Below, piece after piece: positions 17,810 through 26,671 of a stretch of DNA of 64,000 nt; position 1 is the first letter of the stretch; every line of letters begins with the position of its first letter. Both the position numbers and the translations under genes were made by a program. This stretch comes from Natranaeroarchaeum sp042663585 (lineage in GTDB: Archaea > Halobacteriota > Halobacteria > Halobacteriales > Natronoarchaeaceae). The DNA lies in contig NZ_JBHTAN010000006.1 of the NCBI RefSeq assembly GCF_042663585.1, forward strand, positions 310,001 through 374,000, read 5' to 3'. The notes under the pieces are model-generated. The model was not told where the DNA came from. It saw only the letters and a program-made list of their open reading frames with translations, and searched no databases.

Positions 17810-18075
17810 GCGATGGCCTCCAGCGTCGCGTCTGCGAGATCTCCCGGGTCGAACCCGATGAGCTGTGCGTCGACGGCTGCGATGGCCTCGACGAGCGTCT
17901 CGCGTTCAACGTCCATCGGGTGGCCCTCGATCGCCCGTTCTAGCTCCGACCGGGCTGCTGGCGGTTCGAGAAAGAAGTCGCCAGTTACGCGGGCAGCTTC
18001 GATCCGATCACTTCCCGTTAGTGAGACTTCTACGAGCTTTCCATCCGGTACTTTCACCGTTCCTGTATGCTCCAT
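17806..18075 (-). CDS. lplB: Lipoate-protein ligase accessory C-terminal subunit
   Basis: An 89-residue protein matching the detached C-terminal domain of lipoate ligase (TGTVKVPDGKLVEV...ITGDFFLEP-like beta sheet followed by ERAIEGHPMD helix). In split archaeal ligases this piece is needed for lipoate activation. It overlaps the catalytic-subunit gene by ATGA, so the two are translationally coupled. Further along the same strand are OsmC and a lipoyl-dihydrolipoyl dehydrogenase fusion, so lipoate chemistry is concentrated here. Confidence 0.85.
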   Translation of the reverse strand: MEHTGTVKVPDGKLVEVSLTGSDRIEAARVTGDFFLEPPAARSELERAIEGHPMDVERETLVEAIAAVDAQLIGFDPGDLADATLEAIA

Positions 18076-18124
18076 TGAAACTATGTGATCTTCGGGGTGA
18101 ACACGAATGAATCGTACGGGCTGT

Positions 18125-18517
18125 CTAGAAGGCGTCGTCGACGACCGTCACGTCGGCGTGGAGTCCCTCGCGCAGGGCCGTGTGGACGTGACAGTACTGC
18201 TCGCCCAGTTCGACGAGTTCTGCGGGATCATCGACGGCGCCCTCGACTTTTAGCGTGAAGCTGATCGAGTCGACGTTGTCGTGATCGTCGAGGTCGGCGT
18301 CGGCCTCGATATCCAGTTTGCCGAGATCGTCGTAGCCGGACCTCTGTGCGCCCATGCGGACGGCCGGCAGGAAACACGCAGCGTAGTCCGCGACGAGGAC
18401 GGCATTGGGGTTCGGTCCCGTCTCGTTCATGGGGTCGATACCCAGCGCGAAGTCGCCGATGACGCTTTGAGTGTCGAATCCGTCCGTGCTCGTCGTGGTC
18501 AGGCTGATATCTGCCAT
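18125..18517 (-). CDS. OsmC-family peroxiredoxin-like protein
   Basis: A 130-residue OsmC protein. The two reactive cysteines are in DYAACFLPAVR (about residue 48) and GEQYCHVHTAL. The family reduces organic hydroperoxides, often taking electrons from lipoyl-dihydrolipoyl dehydrogenase systems. The start at 18517 (MADISL) is preferred over an ATG at 18532 because a TATA-like tttaata is centred about 30 bases before it. It sits between the lipoate ligase pair and the dihydrolipoyl dehydrogenase, which fits that electron path. Confidence 0.88.
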   Translation of the reverse strand: MADISLTTTSTDGFDTQSVIGDFALGIDPMNETGPNPNAVLVADYAACFLPAVRMGAQRSGYDDLGKLDIEADADLDDHDNVDSISFTLKVEGAVDDPAELVELGEQYCHVHTALREGLHADVTVVDDAF

Positions 18518-18645
18518 GTTGCTATTGTGCATTATCCACTATACTATTAAAGCCCTTGCGAATCGTCTCTTGTTATGGGAATTGTATCGATGTAACTGTT
18601 GTAATCGATTAGTATGGTGAACGTTCGTGTACTTAATGCGGGCTG

Positions 18646-20424
18646 CTATCTGGTGTGGATGGCCTCGCCGAGCGCGTCGGCGGCCGCCTCCATGACGGTC
18701 TCCGATAGCGTGGGGTGGGTGTGGACCGTCCCGGCCAGTTCCGACAGCGTCAGTCCCTGCTCGATCGCCAGCGTGATCTCGCTGAGCAGCTCCGAGGCGT
18801 TTGGCGCGGCGATCTGCGCGCCGAGTACGCGCCCAGTGGGCTCGTCAGCGACGATCCGGGCGAACCCGTCGTCCGCTTCGACGGTGAGCGCGCGGCCGTT
18901 CCCGGCCATGGGCATCTGGCCGACGACCGGCGAGTAGCCCGCTTCGGCGGCTTCCTCCCGGGTTAGCCCCACTGTGGCGACCTCCGGATCGGTGAAGACG
19001 GCCGCGGGCATCGCTGCGTGGTCAAGCGTAGCGGGCTGTCCGGCGATGGCGTCGGCGGCCACCTCGCCCTCGTAACTCGCCTTGTGCGCGAGCATCGGCT
19101 CGCCAGCGATGTCGCCCACAGCGAAGACGTGATCGAGGTCGGTCCGACCCTGCGCGTCGGTCGGGACACAGCCGTCGTCGTCGGGTTCGATCCCGAGTGC
19201 ATCGAAGTTTACTGTGTCTGTGACGGGGTCGCGACCGGCCACGACCAGCACCGCGTCGGCCGAGAGTTCGGTGATATCGCCGTCCTCGGTCTCCGTCGCG
19301 ACGACGACACCCTCGTCGCGTTCGTCCCAGTCGGCGGCCAGTTCGCCAAAGCGGAAGTCGATCCCCAGCTCCGTGGCGCGCTCGCGGATCACCCGCGAGA
19401 TATCGTCGTCGTACATCGGTAACACGTCGTCGAACATCTCGACGACTGTTACGTCCGTGCCGAGTTTCGCGAGGACAGTCGAGAGCTCCATGCCGATGTA
19501 GCCCGCGCCGACGACGATCAGGGAGTCCGGAACCTCGTCGAGTTCGAGCGCGTCCCGCGAGTCGAGCACGTACCCGCCGTCGGGCTCGAAGCCCGGCACC
19601 TCCAGTGGCCGGCTCCCGGTCGCGACGATCGCGTACTCGAATCCGAGCGTGCGCGTTTCGCCGTCAGCGTCGATCTCGGCGACGTGCTCGTCGACGAACT
19701 GCGCGGCGCCGTCGACGAGGTCGACGCCCGCGGCCTTGCAGAGGCCCTCAACGCCGCCCGTGAGCTGGTCGACGATACCGTCTTTCCAGTCGACGAGGCG
19801 GCCGAGGTCGACGTCGACGTCCGCGTCGATCCCGAGGTGGTCGGCGGTCCGCGCCTCGTGGGCGACGTCGCCGCCGTGGACGAGCGCCTTCGAGGGGATA
19901 CAGCCGTAGTTGAGGCAGGTCCCGCCGTAGGCGTCCTTCTCGACGAGGGTAACGTCGAGGCCGTGCTGGGCTGCCCGGATCGCGGCGACGTACCCCCCCG
20001 GACCCGCGCCGATGACGAGCACGTCCGTGCAGCTGTCGGCTAGTGCTCGACTCGACGACTCCCCCCCATCGACATGGGAGACCGCCGATGTGGGGCCGTC
20101 ATCGCCGTCATCACCCTCGTCGACACGGGAGACCGCTGACGTGGGACCATCCTCCGCTCCCGACTCGGCGGTCGTCGGTTCCTCAGCGGCGTCCTCGTAG
20201 CGGAACAGGACGTCGCCGACCGTGACGGCGTCGCCGACTGCGGGGACACGTTCGGTCACCGCCATGGCCGACGGGACGGTTATCTCGATCACGGACTTGT
20301 CTGTCTCCACGTCGGCGATGCGCTCGCCGGCCGCGACAGTGTCGCCCGCGTCGACGTGCCAGTCGACGAGCGTTCCGTCCTCGGTGCCGTCGTCGAACTC
20401 CGACAACTCGAACTCTTCTGACAT
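18646..20424 (-). CDS. lpdA: Dihydrolipoyl dehydrogenase with N-terminal lipoyl domain
   Basis: A 592-residue fusion. Residues about 1-80 are a lipoyl domain with the acceptor lysine in VETDKSVIE. An acidic, partly repeated linker (two DDGPTSAVS units) leads to a full flavoprotein disulfide reductase from about residue 130. That part has the FAD motif VLVIGAGPGGYVAA, redox disulfide GGTCLNYGCIPSK, NAD motif VVGAGYIGMEL and C-terminal HTHPTLSE. It reoxidises dihydrolipoate to NADH. No E1 or E2 gene is adjacent, so the lipoyl arm may serve other partners such as the nearby OsmC. A GTG at 20448 is an alternative start. Confidence 0.94.
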   Translation of the reverse strand: MSEEFELSEFDDGTEDGTLVDWHVDAGDTVAAGERIADVETDKSVIEITVPSAMAVTERVPAVGDAVTVGDVLFRYEDAAEEPTTAESGAEDGPTSAVSRVDEGDDGDDGPTSAVSHVDGGESSSRALADSCTDVLVIGAGPGGYVAAIRAAQHGLDVTLVEKDAYGGTCLNYGCIPSKALVHGGDVAHEARTADHLGIDADVDVDLGRLVDWKDGIVDQLTGGVEGLCKAAGVDLVDGAAQFVDEHVAEIDADGETRTLGFEYAIVATGSRPLEVPGFEPDGGYVLDSRDALELDEVPDSLIVVGAGYIGMELSTVLAKLGTDVTVVEMFDDVLPMYDDDISRVIRERATELGIDFRFGELAADWDERDEGVVVATETEDGDITELSADAVLVVAGRDPVTDTVNFDALGIEPDDDGCVPTDAQGRTDLDHVFAVGDIAGEPMLAHKASYEGEVAADAIAGQPATLDHAAMPAAVFTDPEVATVGLTREEAAEAGYSPVVGQMPMAGNGRALTVEADDGFARIVADEPTGRVLGAQIAAPNASELLSEITLAIEQGLTLSELAGTVHTHPTLSETVMEAAADALGEAIHTR

Positions 20425-20647
20425 TGGCTGGTCTTCGGGAGCCGACACTGATATTGCTTATGTTGTACAATACTATTGGTGTAGAATAATGGTGATGAAT
20501 TCTGTTCCATGTCTCTTGTCGCCGTATATTCCCGAATAAGCCGACTAAATGGCCAGCTATTGCCGGTATCGCGTATTACACGCGCGATCTGTGAGTCGTT
20601 ACATTGAAGTCTATGCTTGTGCGAAAACCACTACAACGTACAATACT

Positions 20648-21766
20648 ATGAGTGAAGTGAATGTGACGCAGACGAGACAGTCGCGGCTCGCGAACACGGT
20701 CGAGTTCTTCGGGCCGCAGTGGTTCGGATCGACGATGGGGACGGGCGCGCTGGGCGTCGCGCTTGCGCTGGTCGCCGATCAGTTCCAGCTGGGCGCGTTG
20801 CTCCCGCTTTCCCAGTTCTTCGTGGCGCTGACAGCAGTGATGACTGTCACCTTCACGCTCCCGTGGCTGGCACGGATGTTCCTGTATCCCGGGCGCGTCC
20901 GGGAGGACCTGTTGCACCCGATCCGGGGGCAGTTCTTCCCGACGATGCCGATCACGCTGATCGTTCTCGGACTCGGAATCGCCCGGACGATGGGTAACGT
21001 CGTCCCGACGAGCGTGCTCGATCCGTTACTGACGGCGCTGTTCGTCGTCGGGAGCGTCGGCATCTTTGCCTTCGGCCTGCTGGTGGTGACGGTTATGTTC
21101 ACCAACGACCGGATCGGGACCCAACACGGCGTCTTCGCCTGGTACATTCCACCGGTTAGTCATCTCGTGATCCCGCTACTGGGCTTCGAGCTCGCGGGAG
21201 GCTACCTCGGCGGGACGGCAACCGGACAACTGGTGTTTCTGGTGTCGATGATCGCGCTGGGGATCGGGACGTTCATGTTCCTCTTCTTCGGAGCGATCAT
21301 CCTCCACCGCTACGCCTACGAGAGCCTGCCACCGGAGAAACTCGCGCCGACGTTCGTCATCGGCCTGGCACCGACCGCGGTGCTGACCATCTCGGTCACG
21401 AAGCTCGGACACGCACTCCAGGGTGGCGTCGGACTCGGCCTCGCGGTCGAACCTCTGCTACCCGTGTTGAAACTGCTTGCCCTGGCGATGTGGGGCTTTT
21501 CGGCCTGGTGGTTCGTGCTGACCGCCGCGCTCATGAGCTACTACATCACCCGTCTGTCCCATCCGTTCTTTTTCACGTGGTGGGCCTACACGTTCCCGGT
21601 CGGTGCGTTTGCCATCTCCGCGGGCGCGCTGGGGAACTTCCTCGGTATTGCCGCGTTCGGCTACGTGCTCGCCGCCGTGACGCTGCTGCTTTCGGTCGTC
21701 TGGGTGGCCACCGCGGCGCTGACGACCCGGATGGTCCTCCGGGGGAACGCGTTCGTCCCGGAGTGA
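20648..21766 (+). CDS. TDT-family (TehA/C4-dicarboxylate) transporter
   Basis: A 372-residue protein with about ten transmembrane segments in the tellurite-resistance/dicarboxylate transporter fold. It begins with the family hallmark FGPQWFGSTMGTGALGVAL at residues about 19-37. A TATA-like box lies upstream of the ATG at 20648, and a longer frame upstream is not needed. The family exports or imports malate, sulfite or related anions through a channel-like pore. The cargo here is unknown. Confidence 0.88.
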   Translation: MSEVNVTQTRQSRLANTVEFFGPQWFGSTMGTGALGVALALVADQFQLGALLPLSQFFVALTAVMTVTFTLPWLARMFLYPGRVREDLLHPIRGQFFPTMPITLIVLGLGIARTMGNVVPTSVLDPLLTALFVVGSVGIFAFGLLVVTVMFTNDRIGTQHGVFAWYIPPVSHLVIPLLGFELAGGYLGGTATGQLVFLVSMIALGIGTFMFLFFGAIILHRYAYESLPPEKLAPTFVIGLAPTAVLTISVTKLGHALQGGVGLGLAVEPLLPVLKLLALAMWGFSAWWFVLTAALMSYYITRLSHPFFFTWWAYTFPVGAFAISAGALGNFLGIAAFGYVLAAVTLLLSVVWVATAALTTRMVLRGNAFVPE

Positions 21767-21838
21767 CAGGTCCCCGCCACTCGAAGCCCGTTCTGTTCGA
21801 TCCGTAGCTTTATTTGAGCCTCCCGTTGTCGAACGAGT

Positions 21839-23035
21839 ATGGACGCCGTCATTATCGCCGCCGGCGAAGGAACCCGGATGCGCCCGCTCACGCGTGGGTG
21901 CCCCAAGCCACTCCTCCCACTCGGAGAATCGACGCTTATCGAACAGACCATGGACCGCTGTGCCGATGTCGTCGACCGGTTCGTCGTCGTCATCGGCTAC
22001 ATGGGCGAGACGATCGAAGCGCGCGTCGGGCCCGAGTACAACGGGATCCCGGTTGAGTACGTCACGCAGGAGGAAGCGCTTGGGACCGCCCACGCAATCG
22101 GCTGCGCCGAGGCGGCCGTCAACGGTCGCTTTCTCGTCATCAACGGCGACGTCGTCATCGACGATCGGCTTCCCCGCCAGCTAAGCGAGAGCGAGGGGGC
22201 GACGATCGCCGTCCAGCCAGTCGATAATCCGAGTTCGTACGGCGTGGTCGAGACCGAGTCCGGCGAGGTGACGACGCTCGTCGAGAAGCCCGACGACCCG
22301 CCGTCGAACCTGATCAACACGGGCATCTACGCCTTCGAGCCATCGATCTTCGAGTTCATCGACCGGACCGAAAAGAGCCTGCGCGGCGAGTACGAGATCA
22401 CCGAAGCGATCGAGTTACTGATGGCCGACGACCGTTCCGTCGCTGCAGTCGAGTACGACGGTCCGTGGCTCGACGTGGGCCGCCCCTGGGAGCTACTGAA
22501 CGCCAACGAGGCCGTCCTGAGTAATCTCGACGGACGGGTCGACGGAACCGTCGAGGACGATGCCCATCTGCACGGCGAGGTCGTCGTCGAAGCGGGCGCG
22601 CGGATCCGCTCGGGCGCGTATCTCGAAGGGCCCATCGTGGTTCGATCGGGTGCGGATATCGGCCCCAACGCCTACGTCCGCGGGTCGACGGTGATCGGCG
22701 AGGACGTCCGCATCGGGAACGGGGTCGAAGTGAAGAATTCAGTGATTATGGCGGGGAGCGCCGCCGGCCATCTCGCCTATATCGGCGACTCCGTGCTCGG
22801 CCAGGACGTCAACTTCGGCGCAGGGACCAAGGTCGCGAACCTGCGCCACGACGACGAACCCGTCTCGATGCTCGTCAAGGGTGACAAGGTCGACACGGGC
22901 CGACGAAAACTCGGCGTCGTCGCTGGCGACCGGACGAAGACGGGGATCAACACGAGCCTGAACGCCGGCGTGAAACTCGGCGTCGAGACGATGACGATGC
23001 CCGGCGAGTCGGTGTTATACGACAGAAACGACTAG
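21839..23035 (+). CDS. GlmU-like bifunctional sugar-1-phosphate nucleotidyltransferase/acetyltransferase
   Basis: A 398-residue two-domain enzyme. The N-terminal Rossmann-like nucleotidyltransferase starts MDAVIIAAGEGTRMRPLTRG, with KPLLPLGE and the metal-binding INGDVVIDDRL. From about residue 235 a left-handed beta-helix of hexapeptide repeats ends with GDRTKTGINTSLNAGVKLG, the acetyltransferase part. Such archaeal enzymes make UDP-GlcNAc or related UDP/dTDP sugars. It opens a run of sugar-nucleotide genes with a mutase (25244), GlmS (27740) and two further nucleotidyltransferases. Confidence 0.88.
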   Translation: MDAVIIAAGEGTRMRPLTRGCPKPLLPLGESTLIEQTMDRCADVVDRFVVVIGYMGETIEARVGPEYNGIPVEYVTQEEALGTAHAIGCAEAAVNGRFLVINGDVVIDDRLPRQLSESEGATIAVQPVDNPSSYGVVETESGEVTTLVEKPDDPPSNLINTGIYAFEPSIFEFIDRTEKSLRGEYEITEAIELLMADDRSVAAVEYDGPWLDVGRPWELLNANEAVLSNLDGRVDGTVEDDAHLHGEVVVEAGARIRSGAYLEGPIVVRSGADIGPNAYVRGSTVIGEDVRIGNGVEVKNSVIMAGSAAGHLAYIGDSVLGQDVNFGAGTKVANLRHDDEPVSMLVKGDKVDTGRRKLGVVAGDRTKTGINTSLNAGVKLGVETMTMPGESVLYDRND

Positions 23036-23036
23036 G

Positions 23037-23609
23037 CTACGTCGAATCCCGACTCGGGGCGAGTTCCTTCCGGAACCGGTTGCGGAGATAGGACAGGCCC
23101 GGGCGGCCATCGGCCCACCACACGCCGATAGCGAGCGCAACGAGGGCGAACTCGAACAGAACGTAGTTCGAGAGATCGAACGCGAGGAAGGCCCCGATGA
23201 TGGAGGGACTGCTGTTTTCGTACGGCGGAACGGACAGCAACGGCCAGAGCAGAAAGTTGCCCATAGCGACGTCGCCCCACACCACTGACGGAATGGCGTC
23301 GACGACCACGTGTGAGAGAGCCCCGATGGCGAACGCGATAGCCCACTCGCTTCGCAGTCTGCGCAGGCGTTTGCAGGCCACGTAGATGGCGACGGTGAGC
23401 GGCACCAGGACCAGCAGTGTGTGCGCAAGCGTCCGGCCAGTGGGGAGGATACCGAACGTCCACGAGAACGGCTTGTCGATCAGGTCGGGGAACTGTGTCC
23501 CGACTGCGAGGATGATCGTCGCGATAGCCAGTGGTCGGCGGTCGCCTCGCGAGCGTGTGTAGGCTGAATACAGGAGATAGCCGACCGCCGCATGTCCCCA
23601 GGGCCACAT
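23037..23609 (-). CDS. Membrane-bound metal-dependent hydrolase-like protein (YdjM/DUF457 type)
   Basis: A 190-residue membrane protein with about five hydrophobic segments. It begins MWPWGHAAVGYLLYS and contains HTLLVLVPL and GALSHVVVDAIPS, the His/Asp pattern of the YdjM (DUF457) family of membrane-bound putative metal-dependent hydrolases. A TATA-like ataaatat about 27 bases before 23609 supports this start. The stop is adjacent to that of the convergent nucleotidyltransferase gene. No substrate is known. Confidence 0.78.
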   Translation of the reverse strand: MWPWGHAAVGYLLYSAYTRSRGDRRPLAIATIILAVGTQFPDLIDKPFSWTFGILPTGRTLAHTLLVLVPLTVAIYVACKRLRRLRSEWAIAFAIGALSHVVVDAIPSVVWGDVAMGNFLLWPLLSVPPYENSSPSIIGAFLAFDLSNYVLFEFALVALAIGVWWADGRPGLSYLRNRFRKELAPSRDST

Positions 23610-23719
23610 ATACCGTGCTTGTGGACGCCCACATAAATATCGACAGATGCTGCCGCCGCCTGCCTTCTCCGGCACGAAGTTATATACTGCTGACCGACAA
23701 CGCTGTAACAAGTGAATCG

Positions 23720-24784
23720 ATGAATATGGCTCCGAAAGTACTGCTGCTAGGATGGGGGTACCCCCCGAACATTACGGGCGGACTGGACACCGCGATAGCG
23801 GAACTGTACGAACAGCTAGCGCCGAGAGACGACGTCGAGGTCGAACTCGTGTTGCCAGAAGAGTTCGCTCCCTCGGACCGGCCCGGGATCCACGGCGTCC
23901 CGACCGGCCAGGGCGACATCGTCACGCGCGTGGGCCGCCTCGCCAGCGCCTTCTCCAACCGTGCGGAGGACGCCGATATCATCCACACGAACGACTGGTT
24001 CGGCTACGAGCCGGGCTCCAGAGCTAGCTCCGCCCACGACGTCGAGTGGATCACCACGTTTCACTCGCTCTCGGTCGACCGGAACGTCAACCCCCCGCAA
24101 CGGGAAGTGCGGACGGAACAGCGGGTTGCCGACCAGGCCGACGAGCTAGTCGCCGTCAGCAAGTTCACCCGGGACCGCATCCGCAAGGAGTACGACGCCG
24201 ACGCGCGGGTCATCTACAACGGGTTCTCGTCCGTCGAGCCGACCGGCAAAGACCTCAAAGCCGAACTCGATATCGACGGCGAGATGCTCTTTTTCGTCGG
24301 TCGCCACACCGACCAGAAGGGGCTTTCCTTCCTCCTGCATGGTTTCTCGAAGCTCCAGCGCGAGGACGTCACTCTCGTCCTCGGGGGATCGGGTCATCTG
24401 ACCGATCAGCTCAAGCGGTTCGCCGAGTTGCTGGACATCGACGACCAGGTACAATTCGTCGGCTACGTCAAACAGGAGGAACTCGGCGATTACTACAACA
24501 GCGCGGATCTGTTCGTCTCGCCGTCGCTTGCCGAGCCGTTCGGCATCACTATCGTCGAGGCGCTCTCGGTCGGCACGCGGGTCGTCGCCAGCAAGAGCGG
24601 GGCAACGGAGATCCTGCCGGACGACTGTGTCATTCAGGTCCAACCGGATTCGGACTCCATCGCGGACGGGATCGACCGCGCGCTTTCGATGACGTCGCCG
24701 ATCGAGTACGAAGAGCACACCTGGGCGGAAGTCGCCGACGAACACGTCGAACTGTACAACGATATCCTCGACGAGGAAGCGTAG
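23720..24784 (+). CDS. Glycosyltransferase family 4 protein
   Basis: A 354-residue GT-B glycosyltransferase. The N-terminal domain opens LLLGWGYPPNITGGLD, the glycine loop of GT4 enzymes that bind a sugar acceptor. The C-terminal domain has FVGRHTDQKGLSFLL and the EPFGITIVEALSVGTRVVAS signature, whose EX7E glutamates bind the donor nucleotide. It has no membrane segment. A TATA-like ttatata about 40 bases upstream fits. It probably adds a sugar from one of the neighbouring nucleotide-sugar pathways to a polyprenol-linked glycan or an exopolysaccharide. Confidence 0.92.
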   Translation: MNMAPKVLLLGWGYPPNITGGLDTAIAELYEQLAPRDDVEVELVLPEEFAPSDRPGIHGVPTGQGDIVTRVGRLASAFSNRAEDADIIHTNDWFGYEPGSRASSAHDVEWITTFHSLSVDRNVNPPQREVRTEQRVADQADELVAVSKFTRDRIRKEYDADARVIYNGFSSVEPTGKDLKAELDIDGEMLFFVGRHTDQKGLSFLLHGFSKLQREDVTLVLGGSGHLTDQLKRFAELLDIDDQVQFVGYVKQEELGDYYNSADLFVSPSLAEPFGITIVEALSVGTRVVASKSGATEILPDDCVIQVQPDSDSIADGIDRALSMTSPIEYEEHTWAEVADEHVELYNDILDEEA

Positions 24785-24796
24785 CCCTCCCCTCGG

Positions 24797-25135
24797 TCAC
24801 CGCAGGAATCGGATGTCGGTCACCGGTTCGGGATGCACGATGATGTAGCCGTCCGCGGTGGACTCCATTCCCTCGATCGATGACGTATCGGCCTGTGACT
24901 GGTACGGCGTCGTCTGTGATTGGGCCTGCGAGCCATAGGAACTCTGGTAGGGCGTCTGGCGTTTCGGCTCCCGATCGAAGTCCTCCGGCGGCAGGTAGAT
25001 CTGCTCGCCCGACTCGGAGCGGACGATCACTGCGGTATCCCGGTCGCCGGAAACCACGATCTCGGTCTTCTCCTCATCGATCTCCATCTCGAAGGTGACC
25101 GGTGCGTCTGTCGCGTCGTCGGCGTCGTTCGACAT
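24797..25135 (-). CDS. Uncharacterised 112-residue protein
   Basis: An acidic protein. Residues about 12-60 look like a beta-rich domain (FEMEIDEEKTEIVVSGDRDTAVIV, QIYLPPEDF). A Gln/Ser/Tyr-rich low-complexity linker follows at about 62-85 (TPYQSSYGSQAQSQTTPYQS), then a short C-terminal strand ending DIRFLR. It starts at the second in-frame ATG (25135); 25141 is an alternative. It is convergent with the glycosyltransferase and divergent from the sugar mutase. I do not recognise a family. Confidence 0.65.
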   Translation of the reverse strand: MSNDADDATDAPVTFEMEIDEEKTEIVVSGDRDTAVIVRSESGEQIYLPPEDFDREPKRQTPYQSSYGSQAQSQTTPYQSQADTSSIEGMESTADGYIIVHPEPVTDIRFLR

Positions 25136-25243
25136 TCCCATGGGTGATAGTTGCGCGTCCAGAACTTAACGGTTCGCAGAGTGCGCCATATATCACTGCC
25201 CAAATAGGTAATCTATTGGTATTTGGCGTGTTTGTACTCTCAC

Positions 25244-26614
25244 ATGGATCAGATCTCCTTTGGAACCGATGGCTGGCGCGCAACCCTCGATACGTTCACC
25301 GAAGAGCGAGTCCGGATCGTCGCACAGGCGGCCGCCTCGTACTTCGACGAACAGGACGCCGAGACGGTCGGCGTGGGCTACGATGCGCGCGAGACATCGC
25401 CCGGCTTTGCCGAGGCAGTGATCGAAGTCCTCTCGGGGAACGGTCTCGACGTCGTCACGAGCGAGCGCGACTGCCCGACACCAGTGCTGGCGTGGACGCT
25501 GGACGACCGCGACCTCGACGGCGGTATCGTCGTCACGGCGAGTCACAACCCGCCGGAGTACAACGGCATCAAGTTCCTCTCGCCCGACGGGTCGCCGGCC
25601 GGCGAGTCGGTGACGAACCGCCTGGAGGAGTTACTCGCAGAGCCAGACCTGCTGCCCGAGGTCGAACGCGGCACCGTCACCGAGGAGCCACTCGTCCCCG
25701 AGTACCACGCCCACGCGCTGGCGTACGCCGACACCGACCTCGAGGACCTCTCGGTCGTCTACGACGCGATGCACGGGAGCGGCCGTGACGTCACCGACGC
25801 GCTGCTCGAATCTGCCGGTGCGGACGTCGAGCGACTCCGCAACGAACTCGATCCGACGTTCGGCGGGGGGTCGCCCGAACCGACCGCCGAGAAACTCGAA
25901 ACACTCGTCGAGCGCGTCACCGAGAGCGGGGCCGACCTCGGCGTCGCGAACGACGGGGACGCCGACCGCATCGCCATCGTCACGCCCGAGCGTGGCTTCC
26001 TCGATCCGAACCTGCTGTACGCCGCGCTGTACGAGTACCTCCTCGAATCCGGGAGCGGCCCGGCGGTCCGAACCGTCTCGACGACGTTCCTCATCGACAA
26101 GATTGCGGCCGCCCACGGCGAGGAGACCGTCGAGGTCCCGGTCGGCTTCAAGTGGGTCGCCGAGGGGATGCGCGAGTCCGACGCGCTCTGTGGCGGCGAA
26201 GAATCGGGCGGCTTCGGCCTCACCGATCACCTGCTGAACAAGGACGGCGTGTTGCTGGCGCTGGTGATCGCCAGCGCCCACGCCGAGCGCTCGCTCGACG
26301 ACCGGATCGACGACATCCTCGCTGAGTACGGCGAGATCTATCAGGATCGGATCAGCGTCGACTGCCCCGATGCGCGGAAGGAAGCGGTACTCGGCGAACT
26401 GGACGACTCCCTCCCGGAGTCGATCCTCGGCCTCGACGTCGACCGCGTCGACGAGAAGGACGGCTTCAAGATCTTCCTCGAGAACGGTTCCTGGCTGCTG
26501 GTGCGACCCTCGGGCACCGAGCCGAAACTCCGCGTGTACGCCGAAGCCGACAGCGACGAACAGGTCCGGAACCTGCTCGAAGCGGGCCGGGACATTATCG
26601 AACCGCTGATCTAG
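25244..26614 (+). CDS. glmM: Phosphoglucomutase/phosphomannomutase (phosphoglucosamine mutase type)
   Basis: A 456-residue alpha-D-phosphohexomutase. It shows FGTDGWRA at the start, the phosphoserine loop TASHNPPEYNG (about residue 98), the metal loop DGDADRIAI and the phosphate-binding VRPSGTEPKLRVYAE near the C-terminus. It interconverts hexose 6- and 1-phosphates. With GlmS and GlmU-like genes within 5 kb, glucosamine phosphate is a likely substrate, but glucose or mannose phosphate cannot be excluded. The gene symbol is therefore tentative. Confidence 0.9.
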   Translation: MDQISFGTDGWRATLDTFTEERVRIVAQAAASYFDEQDAETVGVGYDARETSPGFAEAVIEVLSGNGLDVVTSERDCPTPVLAWTLDDRDLDGGIVVTASHNPPEYNGIKFLSPDGSPAGESVTNRLEELLAEPDLLPEVERGTVTEEPLVPEYHAHALAYADTDLEDLSVVYDAMHGSGRDVTDALLESAGADVERLRNELDPTFGGGSPEPTAEKLETLVERVTESGADLGVANDGDADRIAIVTPERGFLDPNLLYAALYEYLLESGSGPAVRTVSTTFLIDKIAAAHGEETVEVPVGFKWVAEGMRESDALCGGEESGGFGLTDHLLNKDGVLLALVIASAHAERSLDDRIDDILAEYGEIYQDRISVDCPDARKEAVLGELDDSLPESILGLDVDRVDEKDGFKIFLENGSWLLVRPSGTEPKLRVYAEADSDEQVRNLLEAGRDIIEPLI

Positions 26615-26671
26615 CGGCCGCTTCGCTCACCCTTTCAGCAAGTACAGAAAAACGCGCGAGACCGGTCGCCC

